Of a stretch of DNA of 64,000 nucleotides, positions 20,830 to 29,904 are shown one piece after another; position 1 is the first letter of the stretch, and each line of letters opens with the position of its first letter. A model generated the notes under the pieces. The model had not been told where the DNA came from. It did not search any database and saw nothing but the letters and a program-made list of their open reading frames with translations. Both the position numbers and the translations under genes were made by a program. The stretch is taken from NCBI RefSeq assembly GCF_014647675.1, contig NZ_BMPQ01000025.1:1-64000 (forward strand), in the 5' to 3' direction. This DNA comes from Streptomyces flaveus (GTDB taxonomy: Bacteria > Actinomycetota > Actinomycetes > Streptomycetales > Streptomycetaceae).

Positions 20830-21552
20830 ATGACTTCTCACCTTCACGCGCTCTGCTTCGATGCGAACGACCCGCCCCGTCTCGCGCGCTTCTGGGCTGA
20901 CTTCCTGGGCTGGGAGATGTCCGATGACTTCTCCGAGGGCATCATGCTCCTGCCAAGCGATGACACCGGGTTCCGGATGCGTTTTCTTCCGAGCCGGGCG
21001 AAGAAGACCGGCCAGAACCAGCTGCACTTCGATCTGACGAGCACATCCCTTGATGACCAGCAGAAGACGGTGGCGAGGGCGCTCGAGCTGGGCGCCCGGC
21101 ACATCGACATCGGTCAACGCCCGGAAGAGGGGCATGTGGTGCTCGCCGACCCCGAGGGCAATGAGTTCTGCGTCAGCGAGCCGGGCAACAACTTCCTCGC
21201 CGACTGCGGATTCATCGGAGCGCTCGCGTGCGACGGTTCGCAGGACGTCGGGTACTTCTGGAGCCGGGCGCTGGGCTGGCCATTGGTCTGGGACCAGGAC
21301 CAGGAGACCGCGATCCGCTCTCCGCACGGAGGCCCGAAGGTCACATGGGGCGGTCCGCCGCTGATGCCGAAGACGGGGAAGGAGCGGCTGCATTTCGACC
21401 TCGCCCCAACGGCCGGCGGTGATCAGCAGGCGGAGGTCGACCGTCTCATCTCCCTCGGGGCGACTCGCGTCGACATCGGCCAGGGCGACGTTCCCTGGGT
21501 GGTGATGGCCGATCCTGATGGCCATGAGTTCTGTGTGCTGAGCCCCCGATGA
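20830..21552 (+). CDS. VOC-superfamily (glyoxalase-like) protein, two-module
   Basis: 240 aa with two glyoxalase/bleomycin-resistance modules. Each has a helix like PPRLARFWADFLGWEM or SQDVGYFWSRALGWPLVWD, a central strand HFDLTS or HFDLAP, and an end strand VLADPEGNEFCVSEP or VMADPDGHEFCVLSPR. Such proteins bind metals or small hydrophobic ligands. The ATG at 20830 (MTSHLHALCFDAN) is the natural start. It overlaps the following TOPRIM gene by 4 bases. The substrate is unknown. Confidence 0.85.
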   Translation: MTSHLHALCFDANDPPRLARFWADFLGWEMSDDFSEGIMLLPSDDTGFRMRFLPSRAKKTGQNQLHFDLTSTSLDDQQKTVARALELGARHIDIGQRPEEGHVVLADPEGNEFCVSEPGNNFLADCGFIGALACDGSQDVGYFWSRALGWPLVWDQDQETAIRSPHGGPKVTWGGPPLMPKTGKERLHFDLAPTAGGDQQAEVDRLISLGATRVDIGQGDVPWVVMADPDGHEFCVLSPR

Positions 21553-22118
21553 CCGGCGTTCGCGATACTGGATCCATGCGGGCGACGACGGTGCTGGTCG
21601 AGGGCGAGAGTGACCGGGTGGCGGTCGAGACGCTGGCCGGTCGTGTTGGCCATGATCTGACAGCCCAGCGGGTGACGGTCGTGCCGATGGGAGGCGCGAC
21701 CAGCATCGTCCACTTCCTCGACCGCTACGGACCGGGCGGCGCAGGCCACCGGTTGCTCGGCCTGTGTGACGCGGGAGAGTCGGGCGGCGTCGCCACCGCG
21801 CTCGCCCGGGCGGGTATCGGGTCCGGTTCGCTGGACGAACTCGGGTTCCACGTCTGTCACGCCGACCTGGAGGACGAACTCATCCGCTGCCTCGGGGCCG
21901 ATGCCGTGCTCGACGTCATCGAGGCTCAGGGCCAGCTCGCCTCGTTCCGGATCCTCCAACGCCAGCCGGCACAGCGAGAGCGGCCGATAACGGCGCAGTT
22001 GCGCCGGTTCTTCGGGGGACGCAGCGGTCACAAGGTCCGATACGCGCGGCTGCTCGTGGACGCGTTGCCGGCCGGGCAGGCGCCCCCGCCGCTCGCCCGG
22101 CTCGTCGCATCCATCTGA
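21549..22118 (+). CDS. Stand-alone TOPRIM-domain protein
   Basis: 189 aa. The opening TVLVEGESDRVAVETLA has the TOPRIM glutamate, and GLCDAGESG supplies the downstream acidic motif. This arrangement is typical of OLD-type/RecR-like TOPRIM nucleases and ligases, but no ATPase or primase domain is attached. The ATG overlaps the VOC stop (ATGA), so the two are translated together. A later ATG (21576) could also be used. Role unknown; DNA or RNA phosphodiester chemistry is an inference from the fold. Confidence 0.7.
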   Translation: MTGVRDTGSMRATTVLVEGESDRVAVETLAGRVGHDLTAQRVTVVPMGGATSIVHFLDRYGPGGAGHRLLGLCDAGESGGVATALARAGIGSGSLDELGFHVCHADLEDELIRCLGADAVLDVIEAQGQLASFRILQRQPAQRERPITAQLRRFFGGRSGHKVRYARLLVDALPAGQAPPPLARLVASI

Positions 22119-22253
22119 TGTGTTCGACGGCCGCATAGCCCTTGCTGTCGTCGGCGGCATTCCCGCCGCGGTCGTGGGATCTTTCGCGTCCTGCCGCCAT
22201 AGACTTGTGCGTTGCCCGCGTCCAACCCTCGCCCGAGAGGCCCGAACCACCCC

Positions 22254-23186
22254 ATGAAGCTCGTCTTCGCCGGTACACCCGAGGTCGCCGTTCCCGCTCT
22301 GGACGCCCTGATCGCCTCCGGGCGGCATGAGGTGGCCGCCGTCGTCACCCGGCCCGACGCACCGGCCGGGCGCGGGCGGAGGCTGGTCGCGAGTCCGGTC
22401 GCCGAGCGGGCCGAGGAAGCCGGGATCGAGGTGCTGAAGCCCGTGAAGCCGCGAGACCCGGAGTTCCTCGAGCGGCTGCGGGAGATCGGGCCCGACTGCT
22501 GCCCCGTCGTCGCGTACGGGGCGCTGCTGCCCCGGGTCGCGCTCGACATCCCCGCCCACGGCTGGGTCAACCTGCACTTCTCGCTGCTGCCCGCCTGGCG
22601 CGGGGCGGCGCCCGTGCAGCACGCGGTGATGGCGGGGGACGAGATCACGGGTGCGTCCACGTTCCTGATCGAGGAGGGGCTCGACTCCGGGCCCGTGTAC
22701 GGGACCGTCACCGAAGAGGTGCGGCCCACCGACACCAGCGGGGATCTGCTGACGCGGCTCGCCTTCGCGGGTGCCGGGCTGCTCGTCGCGACGATGGACG
22801 GGATCGCGGACGGCACGCTCAAGGCCGTACCGCAGCCGGCGGAGGGCGTCACGATCGCCCCGAAGCTCACTGTCGAGGATGCGGAGATCGGCTGGTCCGC
22901 GCCCGCGTTGCGCGTCGACCGGGTGGTGCGGGGATGCACCCCGGCGCCCGGTGCCTGGACCGTCTTCCGCGGCGAGCGGCTCAAGCTCATCCAGGTCGCG
23001 CTCGTGCCCGAGCGCACGGACCTCGCCCCGGGCGAACTGTCCGTCGCCAAGAACAACGTGTACGTCGGCACCGGCTCGCACGCCGTCGAACTCCTGTGGG
23101 TCCAGGCCCAGGGCAAGAAGCCGATGCGCGCGGCGGACTGGGCACGCGGGGCACGGATCGCCTCCGACGAGCGGGTCGGGGTCTAG
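22254..23186 (+). CDS. fmt: Methionyl-tRNA formyltransferase
   Basis: 310 aa. Formylates initiator Met-tRNA. The N-terminal catalytic domain shows MKLVFAGTPEVAVPAL, the motif HFSLLPAWRGAAPVQ with catalytic His, and DSGPVYGT. The OB-like C-terminal domain runs from about 205. The ATG at 22254 is chosen over upstream in-frame codons because it gives the family N-terminus. rsmB follows after 67 bases, a frequent pairing. Confidence 0.97.
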   Translation: MKLVFAGTPEVAVPALDALIASGRHEVAAVVTRPDAPAGRGRRLVASPVAERAEEAGIEVLKPVKPRDPEFLERLREIGPDCCPVVAYGALLPRVALDIPAHGWVNLHFSLLPAWRGAAPVQHAVMAGDEITGASTFLIEEGLDSGPVYGTVTEEVRPTDTSGDLLTRLAFAGAGLLVATMDGIADGTLKAVPQPAEGVTIAPKLTVEDAEIGWSAPALRVDRVVRGCTPAPGAWTVFRGERLKLIQVALVPERTDLAPGELSVAKNNVYVGTGSHAVELLWVQAQGKKPMRAADWARGARIASDERVGV

Positions 23187-23253
23187 AAGGGGCCCAGGAG
23201 GGGGCGACGTACGCTGGACGAGTAACCCTTCCAAGATCCGGAGCACCTTTTAC

Positions 23254-24684
23254 GTGAACGAGCAGGACCGTCGTCGTCGCCCGCAGGGGAAGCCTCACCG
23301 TCGTCCGAAGAAGGACCCCGTGCGGATGCTCGCCTTCGAGGCCTTGCGGGCCGTGGACGAGCGGGACGCGTACGCCAATCTCGTCCTGCCACCGCTGCTG
23401 CGGAAGGCGCGGGAGAAGGGGGACTTCGACGGGCGGGACGCGGCGCTGGCAACGGAGTTGGTGTACGGGACGCTGCGTCGGCAGGGGACGTACGACGCTG
23501 TCATCGCGGCCTGTGTGGACCGGCCGCTCAGTGAGGTCGACCCTCCCGTGCTCGATGTGCTGAGCCTCGGTGTACATCAGTTGCTCGGTACGCGCATTCC
23601 CAGCCACGCCGCCGTGTCCGCCTCCGTCGAGCTCGCCAGGGTCGTACTCGGTGACGGGCGGGCCAAGTTCGTCAACGCCGTTCTGCGGAAGGTCGCGCAG
23701 CACGACCTCGACGGGTGGCTGGAGCGGGTGGCACCGCCGTACGACGACGACCCCGAGGACCATCTCGCCGTCGTGCACTCGCACCCTCGGTGGATCGTCT
23801 CCGCGTTGTGGGACTCCCTCGGAGGCGGGCGCGACGGGATCGAGGACCTCCTCGCTGCCGACAACGAGCGGCCCGAGGTGACCCTCGTCGCCCGGCCCGG
23901 ACGCGCCACGGCCGGGGAACTTCGCGACGCACTCGATGACGAGGCCGCGTTGCCCGGGCGCTGGTCGCCGTACGCCGTGCGGCTCTCCGAGGGCGGCGAA
24001 CCGGGCGCCATCGAAGCCGTACGGGAGGGCCGGGCCGGCGTCCAGGATGAGGGCAGCCAACTCGTGGCGCTCGCCCTTGCCAACACGCCCCTCGACGGGC
24101 CCGACAAGGCGTGGCTCGACGGCTGCGCAGGGCCGGGCGGCAAGGCGGCGCTGCTCGCCGGGCTCGCCGCCGAGCGCGGGGCCGTACTGCTCGCCGCCGA
24201 GAAGCAGCCGCACCGTGCCGGGCTCGTGGCCAGGGCGCTCGCCGGGAACCCGGGGCCGTACCAGGTCATCGCCGCCGACGGTACGCGTCCGCCGTGGCGG
24301 CCCGGCTCCTTCGACCGGGTCCTGATGGACGTGCCGTGCACGGGACTCGGCGCCCTGCGCCGCCGCCCCGAGGCCCGCTGGCGGCGCCGCCCCGACGACC
24401 TGGACGACTTCGCGCCGCTCCAGCGAGGGCTGCTGCGCACGGCGCTCGCGTCGGTACGCGTCGGCGGGGTCGTCGCTTACGTCACCTGTTCGCCGCACCT
24501 CGCCGAGACCCGCGCGGTCGTCGACGACGCCCTCAAGCAGTACGACGGCTCCGCCGAACTGCTCGACGCTCGGCCGCAGTTGCCCGGCGTACCGGCACTG
24601 GGTGACGGTCCCGACGTACAGCTGTGGCCGCATCTGCACGGGACGGACGCGATGTATCTGGCGCTGATCCGCCGCACCGGCTGA
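23254..24684 (+). CDS. rsmB: 16S rRNA m5C967 methyltransferase
   Basis: 476 aa. The N-terminal NusB-like RNA-binding domain (about 25-165, DPVRMLAFEALRAVDERDAYANL) is followed by a SAM-dependent methyltransferase. The SAM site is LDGCAGPGGKAALLAG, the motif IV cysteine is in DVPCTGLGALRRRPEARWRR and the catalytic motif VI cysteine in VAYVTCSPHLAET. A basic tail (DRRRRPQGKPHRRPKK) opens the protein. The GTG at 23254 is chosen because upstream sequence belongs to fmt. The site name is taken from the RsmB family. Confidence 0.95.
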   Translation: MNEQDRRRRPQGKPHRRPKKDPVRMLAFEALRAVDERDAYANLVLPPLLRKAREKGDFDGRDAALATELVYGTLRRQGTYDAVIAACVDRPLSEVDPPVLDVLSLGVHQLLGTRIPSHAAVSASVELARVVLGDGRAKFVNAVLRKVAQHDLDGWLERVAPPYDDDPEDHLAVVHSHPRWIVSALWDSLGGGRDGIEDLLAADNERPEVTLVARPGRATAGELRDALDDEAALPGRWSPYAVRLSEGGEPGAIEAVREGRAGVQDEGSQLVALALANTPLDGPDKAWLDGCAGPGGKAALLAGLAAERGAVLLAAEKQPHRAGLVARALAGNPGPYQVIAADGTRPPWRPGSFDRVLMDVPCTGLGALRRRPEARWRRRPDDLDDFAPLQRGLLRTALASVRVGGVVAYVTCSPHLAETRAVVDDALKQYDGSAELLDARPQLPGVPALGDGPDVQLWPHLHGTDAMYLALIRRTG

Positions 24685-24688
24685 CGAA

Positions 24689-24716
24689 ATGCCGTGGCGC
24701 TGATGCCGTGGCGCTG
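24689..24716. repeat. 14-bp tandem duplication
   Basis: atgccgtggcgctg occurs twice in a row in the gap after rsmB. Probably a local slippage duplication; no function seen. Confidence 0.7.
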
Positions 24717-24757
24717 GTGAAGCTGCCGGTTTCTGGTTCGGGACGTACGTTGCCTTT

Positions 24758-25603
24758 ATGACGTGGCGTAAGAATGTCAACGCGACCCTGAGACGGCTCA
24801 CCGGCTACGAAATCCGCCGTCCGAGGCCCGTGAAGTCCTCACCGACGTCCGAATCGATGACCCCGCGGCCTTCCGCGGGGAATTCCTCACGGACTTCCCC
24901 GCAAAGGTCGGAGGTGGCTCCCGGCCCCAAACTCCCCGCCGACTACGACGACACGGCCAAGGACATCATCCGGGCCGTTTCTCCCTACACGATGACCTCG
25001 CCCGAACGGCTCAATGCCCTGATTCTGGCCACCCGTTACGTCAGTCGGCACAACATCGCCGGCGACATCGTCGAGTGCGGAGTGTGGCGGGGCGGCAGTA
25101 TGCAGGCGGCCGCCCGCACCCTGCTCGGCATGCATGACACCGGGCGGCACCTGTACCTCTTCGATACGTTCGAGGGCATGCCGGCGCCGACCGACAAGGA
25201 CCTTCGCCGGGACGGTGAATTCGCCGGGGATCTGCTCGCCAGACAGGACAGGAGCCGCCCCATCTGGGCGGTCGCCACGCTGGAGGACGTCAAAGAGGGC
25301 TTCGAAAGGATTCCGTACCCCACGGATCGCGTGCATTTCGTCCAGGGGCTTGTGGAGGACACCATTCCCGCAGCGGCCCCCGGGCGGATTTCGGTCCTGC
25401 GGCTCGACACCGACTGGTACGCGTCGACGCGCCATGAACTCGAGTATCTCTACCCGCGGTTGGTCAGTGGCGGCGTTCTCCTCATCGACGACTACGGCTG
25501 GTGGCAAGGGTCGAAATGCGCGGTGGACGAATTCCTGGAGAAGACCGGTGCCCGGCTCCTCCTGCTCCGTATGGATGAGGGCCGTATCGCGGTCAAGCCA
25601 TAG
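24758..25603 (+). CDS. TylF/MycF-type O-methyltransferase
   Basis: 281 aa. Resembles macrocin O-methyltransferases of the TylF/MycF/NovP family, which methylate sugar hydroxyls of natural products with SAM and a metal. Visible: NALILATRYVSRHNIAGDIVECGVWRGG (SAM site), YLFDTFEGMPAPT, and LRLDTDWYASTRHELEYLYP with LLIDDYGWW, which carries the metal and catalytic acids. About 60 N-terminal residues are basic and low in complexity (RPRPVKSSPTSESMTPRPSAG). No sugar or polyketide genes are nearby, so it is an orphan or has a different acceptor. Convergent with the MMPL exporter. Confidence 0.85.
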   Translation: MTWRKNVNATLRRLTGYEIRRPRPVKSSPTSESMTPRPSAGNSSRTSPQRSEVAPGPKLPADYDDTAKDIIRAVSPYTMTSPERLNALILATRYVSRHNIAGDIVECGVWRGGSMQAAARTLLGMHDTGRHLYLFDTFEGMPAPTDKDLRRDGEFAGDLLARQDRSRPIWAVATLEDVKEGFERIPYPTDRVHFVQGLVEDTIPAAAPGRISVLRLDTDWYASTRHELEYLYPRLVSGGVLLIDDYGWWQGSKCAVDEFLEKTGARLLLLRMDEGRIAVKP

Positions 25604-25641
25604 GGCCGACAGGAACAGGAGGGGGCCCGACAGGAAGGGCT

Positions 25642-27831
25642 CTACTCCGACGGGCTGCCCGGCCGCGACGCCGGTTCCGGGGTGGTGCCCTCGACCGCCG
25701 TCGGCGGGGGCGCCCCGCTGTCCTCCCGGGCCAGTCGGTGCGGCCACCACACCTTCGGGCCGACGTCCAGGAACAGGGACGTGACCAGGATCGAGCGGAC
25801 GATGAACGTGTCGAGGAGGACGCCGAGGGCCACGGCGAAGCCGATCTCCGCGAAGGCCACCATGGGGAGCGTGCCGAGGGCGGCGAAGGTGCCTGCCAGG
25901 ACCAGGCCCGCCGAGGTGATGACGGCGCCGGTCGCGGCCAGGCCCGTCACCACGCCGGGGCGGGTGCCCTGCCGGGCCGCCTCCTCGCGGATGCGGGTCG
26001 TCAGGAAGATGTTGTAGTCGATACCCAGCGCCACCAGGAACACGAAGACGAAGAGCGGGAAGTCCGTCGCCTCGCCCGCGTAGTCGAAGAGGTACCGGAA
26101 CGCGAGCGCACTGATCCCCAGCGCGGCGGCGAACGACAGCACCACCGTGCCGATCAGCAGGAGCGGCGCGATCAGGGCGCGCAACAGCGCACCGAGGATC
26201 AGCAGCACTACCACGAGCACCAGCGGGATGATCAGGATGTTGTCGTGGGTCGTCGCCCTGTCCATGTCCAGCAGAGCCGCCGTACCGCCGCCCACCTGCG
26301 CGTCCGCGTCGGGCACTGCGTGCACGGCGTCCCGTACCCGCTCCACCGTCTCCTTCGCGGCCTCGCTGTCCGCGGGCGCGGTCATCGTGGCCTCGAAGAG
26401 GACCCTGCCCTCGAACTCCGGCTTCGCGCCCGGTGGCAGGCCCAGAGACTCCGGTACGACACCGGATGTACCCGCGACCGCCTGGCCCACCTCTTCGGCC
26501 TGCGCCTGGTTGCTGATGACCACCAGCGGATCGCCGCTGCCCGCGGGGAAGTAGCGCGCGGACACCTCCTGGCCGACGATCGAGTCGGGTTTGTCGGTGA
26601 AGGCGTCGGCGTTGCTGAGCCCCTCCGCCCGCATCTGGAGCAGGCCGAGCGACAGCAGCGCGAGTGCCGCCGCCGTGACGCCCCAGATCATGCGTGGACG
26701 GCGGGCGATACGGCGGCCCATGCGGGCCCAGAGGCCGCGTTCGGCCGGGTCGGGCGCGCCGAAGTGCGGGATCACCGGCCAGAAGATCCAGCGGCCGAAG
26801 ATCACGAGCAGGGCGGGGAACAGGGTCAGCATCGCGAGCAGCGCCACCGCGACGCCGATGGCGGCGACCGGGCCGAGGCCCCTCGTCGAGTTCATCTCGG
26901 CGGCGAGCAGGACCAGCATGCTCAGGACGACCGTGGCGCCGGACGCGATCACCGCCGGACCCGCCCGGTGCAGGGCCAGCGCCATGGCCTCGTGGCGGTC
27001 CTCGTGGCGACGCAGCTCCTCCCGGTAGCGGGCGACCAGGAGCAGGGCGTAGTCAGTCCCGGCGCCGAACACCAGGACCGTGAGGATGCCCGCGCTCTGG
27101 CCGTTGACGGTCAGACCCGCGTTCTCCGCCAGGAAGTAGATCAGCGCCTGCGAGGTGAACAGCGCGACGATCACCCCGAGCAGCGGAACGAGGAGCAGCG
27201 TCGGGCTGCGATAGGTGAGCAGCAGCATCACGATGACGACGACCATCGCCGAGAACAGCAGCGTCGAGTCGATGCCCTCGAAGGCCTCGGAGAAGTCCGC
27301 GGACGTACCGCCCGGGCCCGTGATGTGCACGGCAAGGCCGTCGCCGCCCTCGCCGACGTCCGCACGGATCGAGTCGACCGCGGGCGCGATCCGCTCCCAG
27401 CCCTTCTCGTCCATCGTGATCGGCACGAAGACCTGGGCCGCCCGCGGATCGGCGTCCCGGTCGAACGTCGGGCCCCGCGTCTCCGCCCCGCGGATGCCGT
27501 GGTCGCGCAGCGCCTTGAGTTGGCGTACGTCCTCGGAGATCTGCGCCCGGTCCTGTGCCGTGAGGCCGCTCTCCCGGGCATACACGACGATCGCGGGGAT
27601 CTGCTCCGGCCTGAAGTCCTCGGAAGCCTCCAGGACTTGGGTCGACTCCGCGGATCCTGGCAGCCAGGACGCCGCGTCATTGTCCTGGGCGTCGGTGAGT
27701 TTCTGCGCGAACGGCGCCGCGAGGAGCAGCACCACTACCCACAGCGCCACCACCAGCCACTTGGCCCGCGGCCCGCAGACCAGGTGCGCGATGCCTCGCT
27801 TCGGCCGGTCTGGTACGTCCGTCATGGCCAC
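25642..27831 (-). CDS. MMPL-family RND exporter
   Basis: 729 aa inner-membrane transporter with two MMPL repeats. After a first helix (WLVVALWVVVLLLAAPF) comes an extracytoplasmic domain, then about five helices with the signature GAGTDYALLLVARYREELRR. A second extracytoplasmic domain and a helix block with FLVALGIDYNIFLTTRIREEA follow. MMPL proteins export lipids or antibiotics using proton motive force. GTG 27831 or ATG 27825 could be the start. No partner regulator is adjacent; the next gene upstream, rpe, is divergent. Substrate unknown. Confidence 0.92.
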   Translation of the reverse strand: MAMTDVPDRPKRGIAHLVCGPRAKWLVVALWVVVLLLAAPFAQKLTDAQDNDAASWLPGSAESTQVLEASEDFRPEQIPAIVVYARESGLTAQDRAQISEDVRQLKALRDHGIRGAETRGPTFDRDADPRAAQVFVPITMDEKGWERIAPAVDSIRADVGEGGDGLAVHITGPGGTSADFSEAFEGIDSTLLFSAMVVVIVMLLLTYRSPTLLLVPLLGVIVALFTSQALIYFLAENAGLTVNGQSAGILTVLVFGAGTDYALLLVARYREELRRHEDRHEAMALALHRAGPAVIASGATVVLSMLVLLAAEMNSTRGLGPVAAIGVAVALLAMLTLFPALLVIFGRWIFWPVIPHFGAPDPAERGLWARMGRRIARRPRMIWGVTAAALALLSLGLLQMRAEGLSNADAFTDKPDSIVGQEVSARYFPAGSGDPLVVISNQAQAEEVGQAVAGTSGVVPESLGLPPGAKPEFEGRVLFEATMTAPADSEAAKETVERVRDAVHAVPDADAQVGGGTAALLDMDRATTHDNILIIPLVLVVVLLILGALLRALIAPLLLIGTVVLSFAAALGISALAFRYLFDYAGEATDFPLFVFVFLVALGIDYNIFLTTRIREEAARQGTRPGVVTGLAATGAVITSAGLVLAGTFAALGTLPMVAFAEIGFAVALGVLLDTFIVRSILVTSLFLDVGPKVWWPHRLAREDSGAPPPTAVEGTTPEPASRPGSPSE

Positions 27832-27959
27832 CCCCGTAGCCGTACGTGGAGCCCGTGGGCGGCCCAGAATGGCACGCCGTCATGGGATGCCGCATGCGCA
27901 GAAGGGACTAGATCCGGACCGAGGCGAACAACCCCTCGAGGGCATGGCAGGCTTAGAGC

Positions 27960-28646
27960 ATGGCCGTGCAGATCAACCCCAGCATTTTGTCCGCCGACTT
28001 CGCTCGCCTCGCCGAGGAGGCCAAGGCGGTCGAGGGGGCCGACTGGCTCCATGTGGATGTGATGGACAACCATTTCGTCCCGAACCTCACGCTCGGTGTG
28101 CCGGTCGTAGAGTCCCTGGCGCGCGCTACGGACACGCCGCTGGACTGCCATCTGATGATCGAGGACGCCGATCGCTGGGCGCCCCAGTACGTAGAAGCGG
28201 GTGCCGGTTCCGTCACCTTTCATGTGGAGGCTGCCGCCGCTCCGGTGCGGCTCGCCCGCGAGATCCGGGCCAAGGGCGCCCGCGCCTCCATGGCCCTCAA
28301 GCCGGCGACGCCGATCGAGCCGTACGAGGATCTCCTCGCCGAACTCGACATGCTGCTGATCATGACCGTCGAGCCGGGCTTCGGAGGCCAGGCCTTCCTC
28401 GACATCATGCTCCCGAAGATCCGCCGGACCCGCGAGTTGATCTCCAAGCACGGCCTCGAGCTCTGGCTCCAGGTCGACGGCGGAGTCTCGGCCGAGACGA
28501 TCGAACGCTGCGCCGAGGCCGGAGCCGACGTCTTCGTGGCGGGTTCGGCGGTGTACGGCGCTTCGGACCCGGCAGAGGCGGTACGTGCATTGCGCAGCCA
28601 GGCGGAGGCGGTGATGGCCCGTGCGGCCTGGGCGTGCGGCCACTGA
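27960..28646 (+). CDS. rpe: Ribulose-phosphate 3-epimerase
   Basis: 228 aa TIM barrel of the pentose phosphate pathway. The family N-terminus QINPSILSADFARLAEE, the metal/acid segment LHVDVMDNHFVPNLTLG, CHLMIEDAD, MTVEPGFGGQAFL and LQVDGGVSAETIERCAEAGAD are all present. It is followed 90 bases later by a SorC regulator gene, suggesting sugar-phosphate control nearby. Confidence 0.97.
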   Translation: MAVQINPSILSADFARLAEEAKAVEGADWLHVDVMDNHFVPNLTLGVPVVESLARATDTPLDCHLMIEDADRWAPQYVEAGAGSVTFHVEAAAAPVRLAREIRAKGARASMALKPATPIEPYEDLLAELDMLLIMTVEPGFGGQAFLDIMLPKIRRTRELISKHGLELWLQVDGGVSAETIERCAEAGADVFVAGSAVYGASDPAEAVRALRSQAEAVMARAAWACGH

Positions 28647-28735
28647 GCCACCGCCAGGCCAAGGGAACGTGAACGCCGCCCATCAGGGCTGATCAAGGAC
28701 GCCGGATCTGCGAGGATGAACGGCGAATCCAGAGT

Positions 28736-29779
28736 GTGAACAGCAGTGAGGAGATCGCCGTGTCGGGTATGTCGGCGGGCCGGTCAGCCATGCGGATGGG
28801 ACCCGCTGAGCTGGTGCAGGCGGCGGCCATGGCCCGCCGCTTCTACCTTGAGGGCAAGTCCAAGATCCAGATCGCCGAGGAGTTCGGCGTCAGCCGCTTC
28901 AAGGTGGCCCGGGTCCTGGAGACCGCTCTCGAACGGGATCTGGTGAGGATCGAGATCCGTGTCCCCGCCGAGTTGGACGCGGAGCGCTCCGACGCGCTGC
29001 GTGCCCGCTACGGACTCAGGCACGCCGTCGTGGTGGAGTCCCCGGCCGACGCCGAGGAGTCGCCCGACCCGGAGAACCTCGGCGAAGTGGCCGCCGACCT
29101 GCTCGGCGAGCTGGTCACCGAGGGTGATGTGCTCGGCCTCGCATGGGGACGATCCACCATCCACATGGCGGCGGCCCTCGACCGGCTGCCGCCGTGCACG
29201 GTGGTGCAGTTGACGGGTGTGTACGACGCCGGGACGGCCGAGCGCGGCTCGGTCGAGGCCGTGCGCCGGGCCGCCCAGGTCTCGGGCGGCGACGCCCACC
29301 CCATCTACGCGCCGATGCTGCTGCCGGACGTGGCCACCGCCGCCGCGCTGCGCAACCAGACGGGGATCGCCCGTGCCTTCGAGTACTTCGACAAGGTGAC
29401 GGTCGCCTGTGTGTCGATCGGTTCCTGGGAGGCGGGCATCTCCACGGTGCACGACATGCTCACCGACGAGGAGCGCTCGCACTACGCCTCGCTCGGTGTC
29501 GCCGCCGAGATGTCCGCGCACCTCTTCGACGCCCAGGGCCGTCGCGTGGGCCGGGACCTGGGGGAGCGCTGCATCACGGTCGAGGCCGACCGGCTGCGGC
29601 GTATCCCCGAAGTCGTCGCGATCGCGGGCGGGCAGCGCAAGGCGGCCGCCATCGACGCGGTGCTCCGCTCCGGCCTGGTCACCAGCCTGGTGACCGACAC
29701 ATCGGCCGCGGACTACCTGATGACGACGGGGCCCGCGCCGCGTCCGGCCCTGAACCGGGCCGACCCCGACGGGCCCTGA
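28736..29779 (+). CDS. SorC/DeoR-type sugar-binding transcriptional regulator
   Basis: 347 aa. The N-terminal HTH (about 25-70) reads FYLEGKSKIQIAEEFGVSRF. The C-terminal sugar-phosphate-binding domain (about 95-330) has LAWGRSTIHMAAAL, LTGVYDAGTAERGSVEAVRR, SIGSWEAGISTVHDML and VVAIAGGQRKAAAIDAVLRSG, the last being the phosphate-binding end of SorC effectors. GTG 28736 is used; GTG 28760 is an alternative. The adjacent rpe suggests a phosphorylated pentose or hexose effector (inference). A terminator follows at 29786. Confidence 0.9.
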   Translation: MNSSEEIAVSGMSAGRSAMRMGPAELVQAAAMARRFYLEGKSKIQIAEEFGVSRFKVARVLETALERDLVRIEIRVPAELDAERSDALRARYGLRHAVVVESPADAEESPDPENLGEVAADLLGELVTEGDVLGLAWGRSTIHMAAALDRLPPCTVVQLTGVYDAGTAERGSVEAVRRAAQVSGGDAHPIYAPMLLPDVATAAALRNQTGIARAFEYFDKVTVACVSIGSWEAGISTVHDMLTDEERSHYASLGVAAEMSAHLFDAQGRRVGRDLGERCITVEADRLRRIPEVVAIAGGQRKAAAIDAVLRSGLVTSLVTDTSAADYLMTTGPAPRPALNRADPDGP

Positions 29780-29785
29780 TCCGTC

Positions 29786-29821
29786 AGCGGCCCGTCAGCG
29801 CTCGACCGCTGACGGGCCGCT
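29786..29821 (+). terminator. Intrinsic terminator after the SorC regulator
   Basis: Perfect 15-bp stem (agcggcccgtcagcg / cgctgacgggccgct), loop ctcgac, then ctctttcccc. Seven bases after the stop. Confidence 0.9.
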
Positions 29822-29904
29822 CTCTTTCCCCGTACGACCCCGTACGAGTTTCCCCTTACGAGTCTTGACGAGTGACGAGTCCTTCGAAGCAGGGCGGTAC
29901 CGAG

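Noticed and set aside
24689..24716. Tandem 14-bp duplication as a regulatory iteron
   Set aside because: Only two copies, no operator-like symmetry, placed between convergent genes' upstream region and rsmB stop; most likely slippage.
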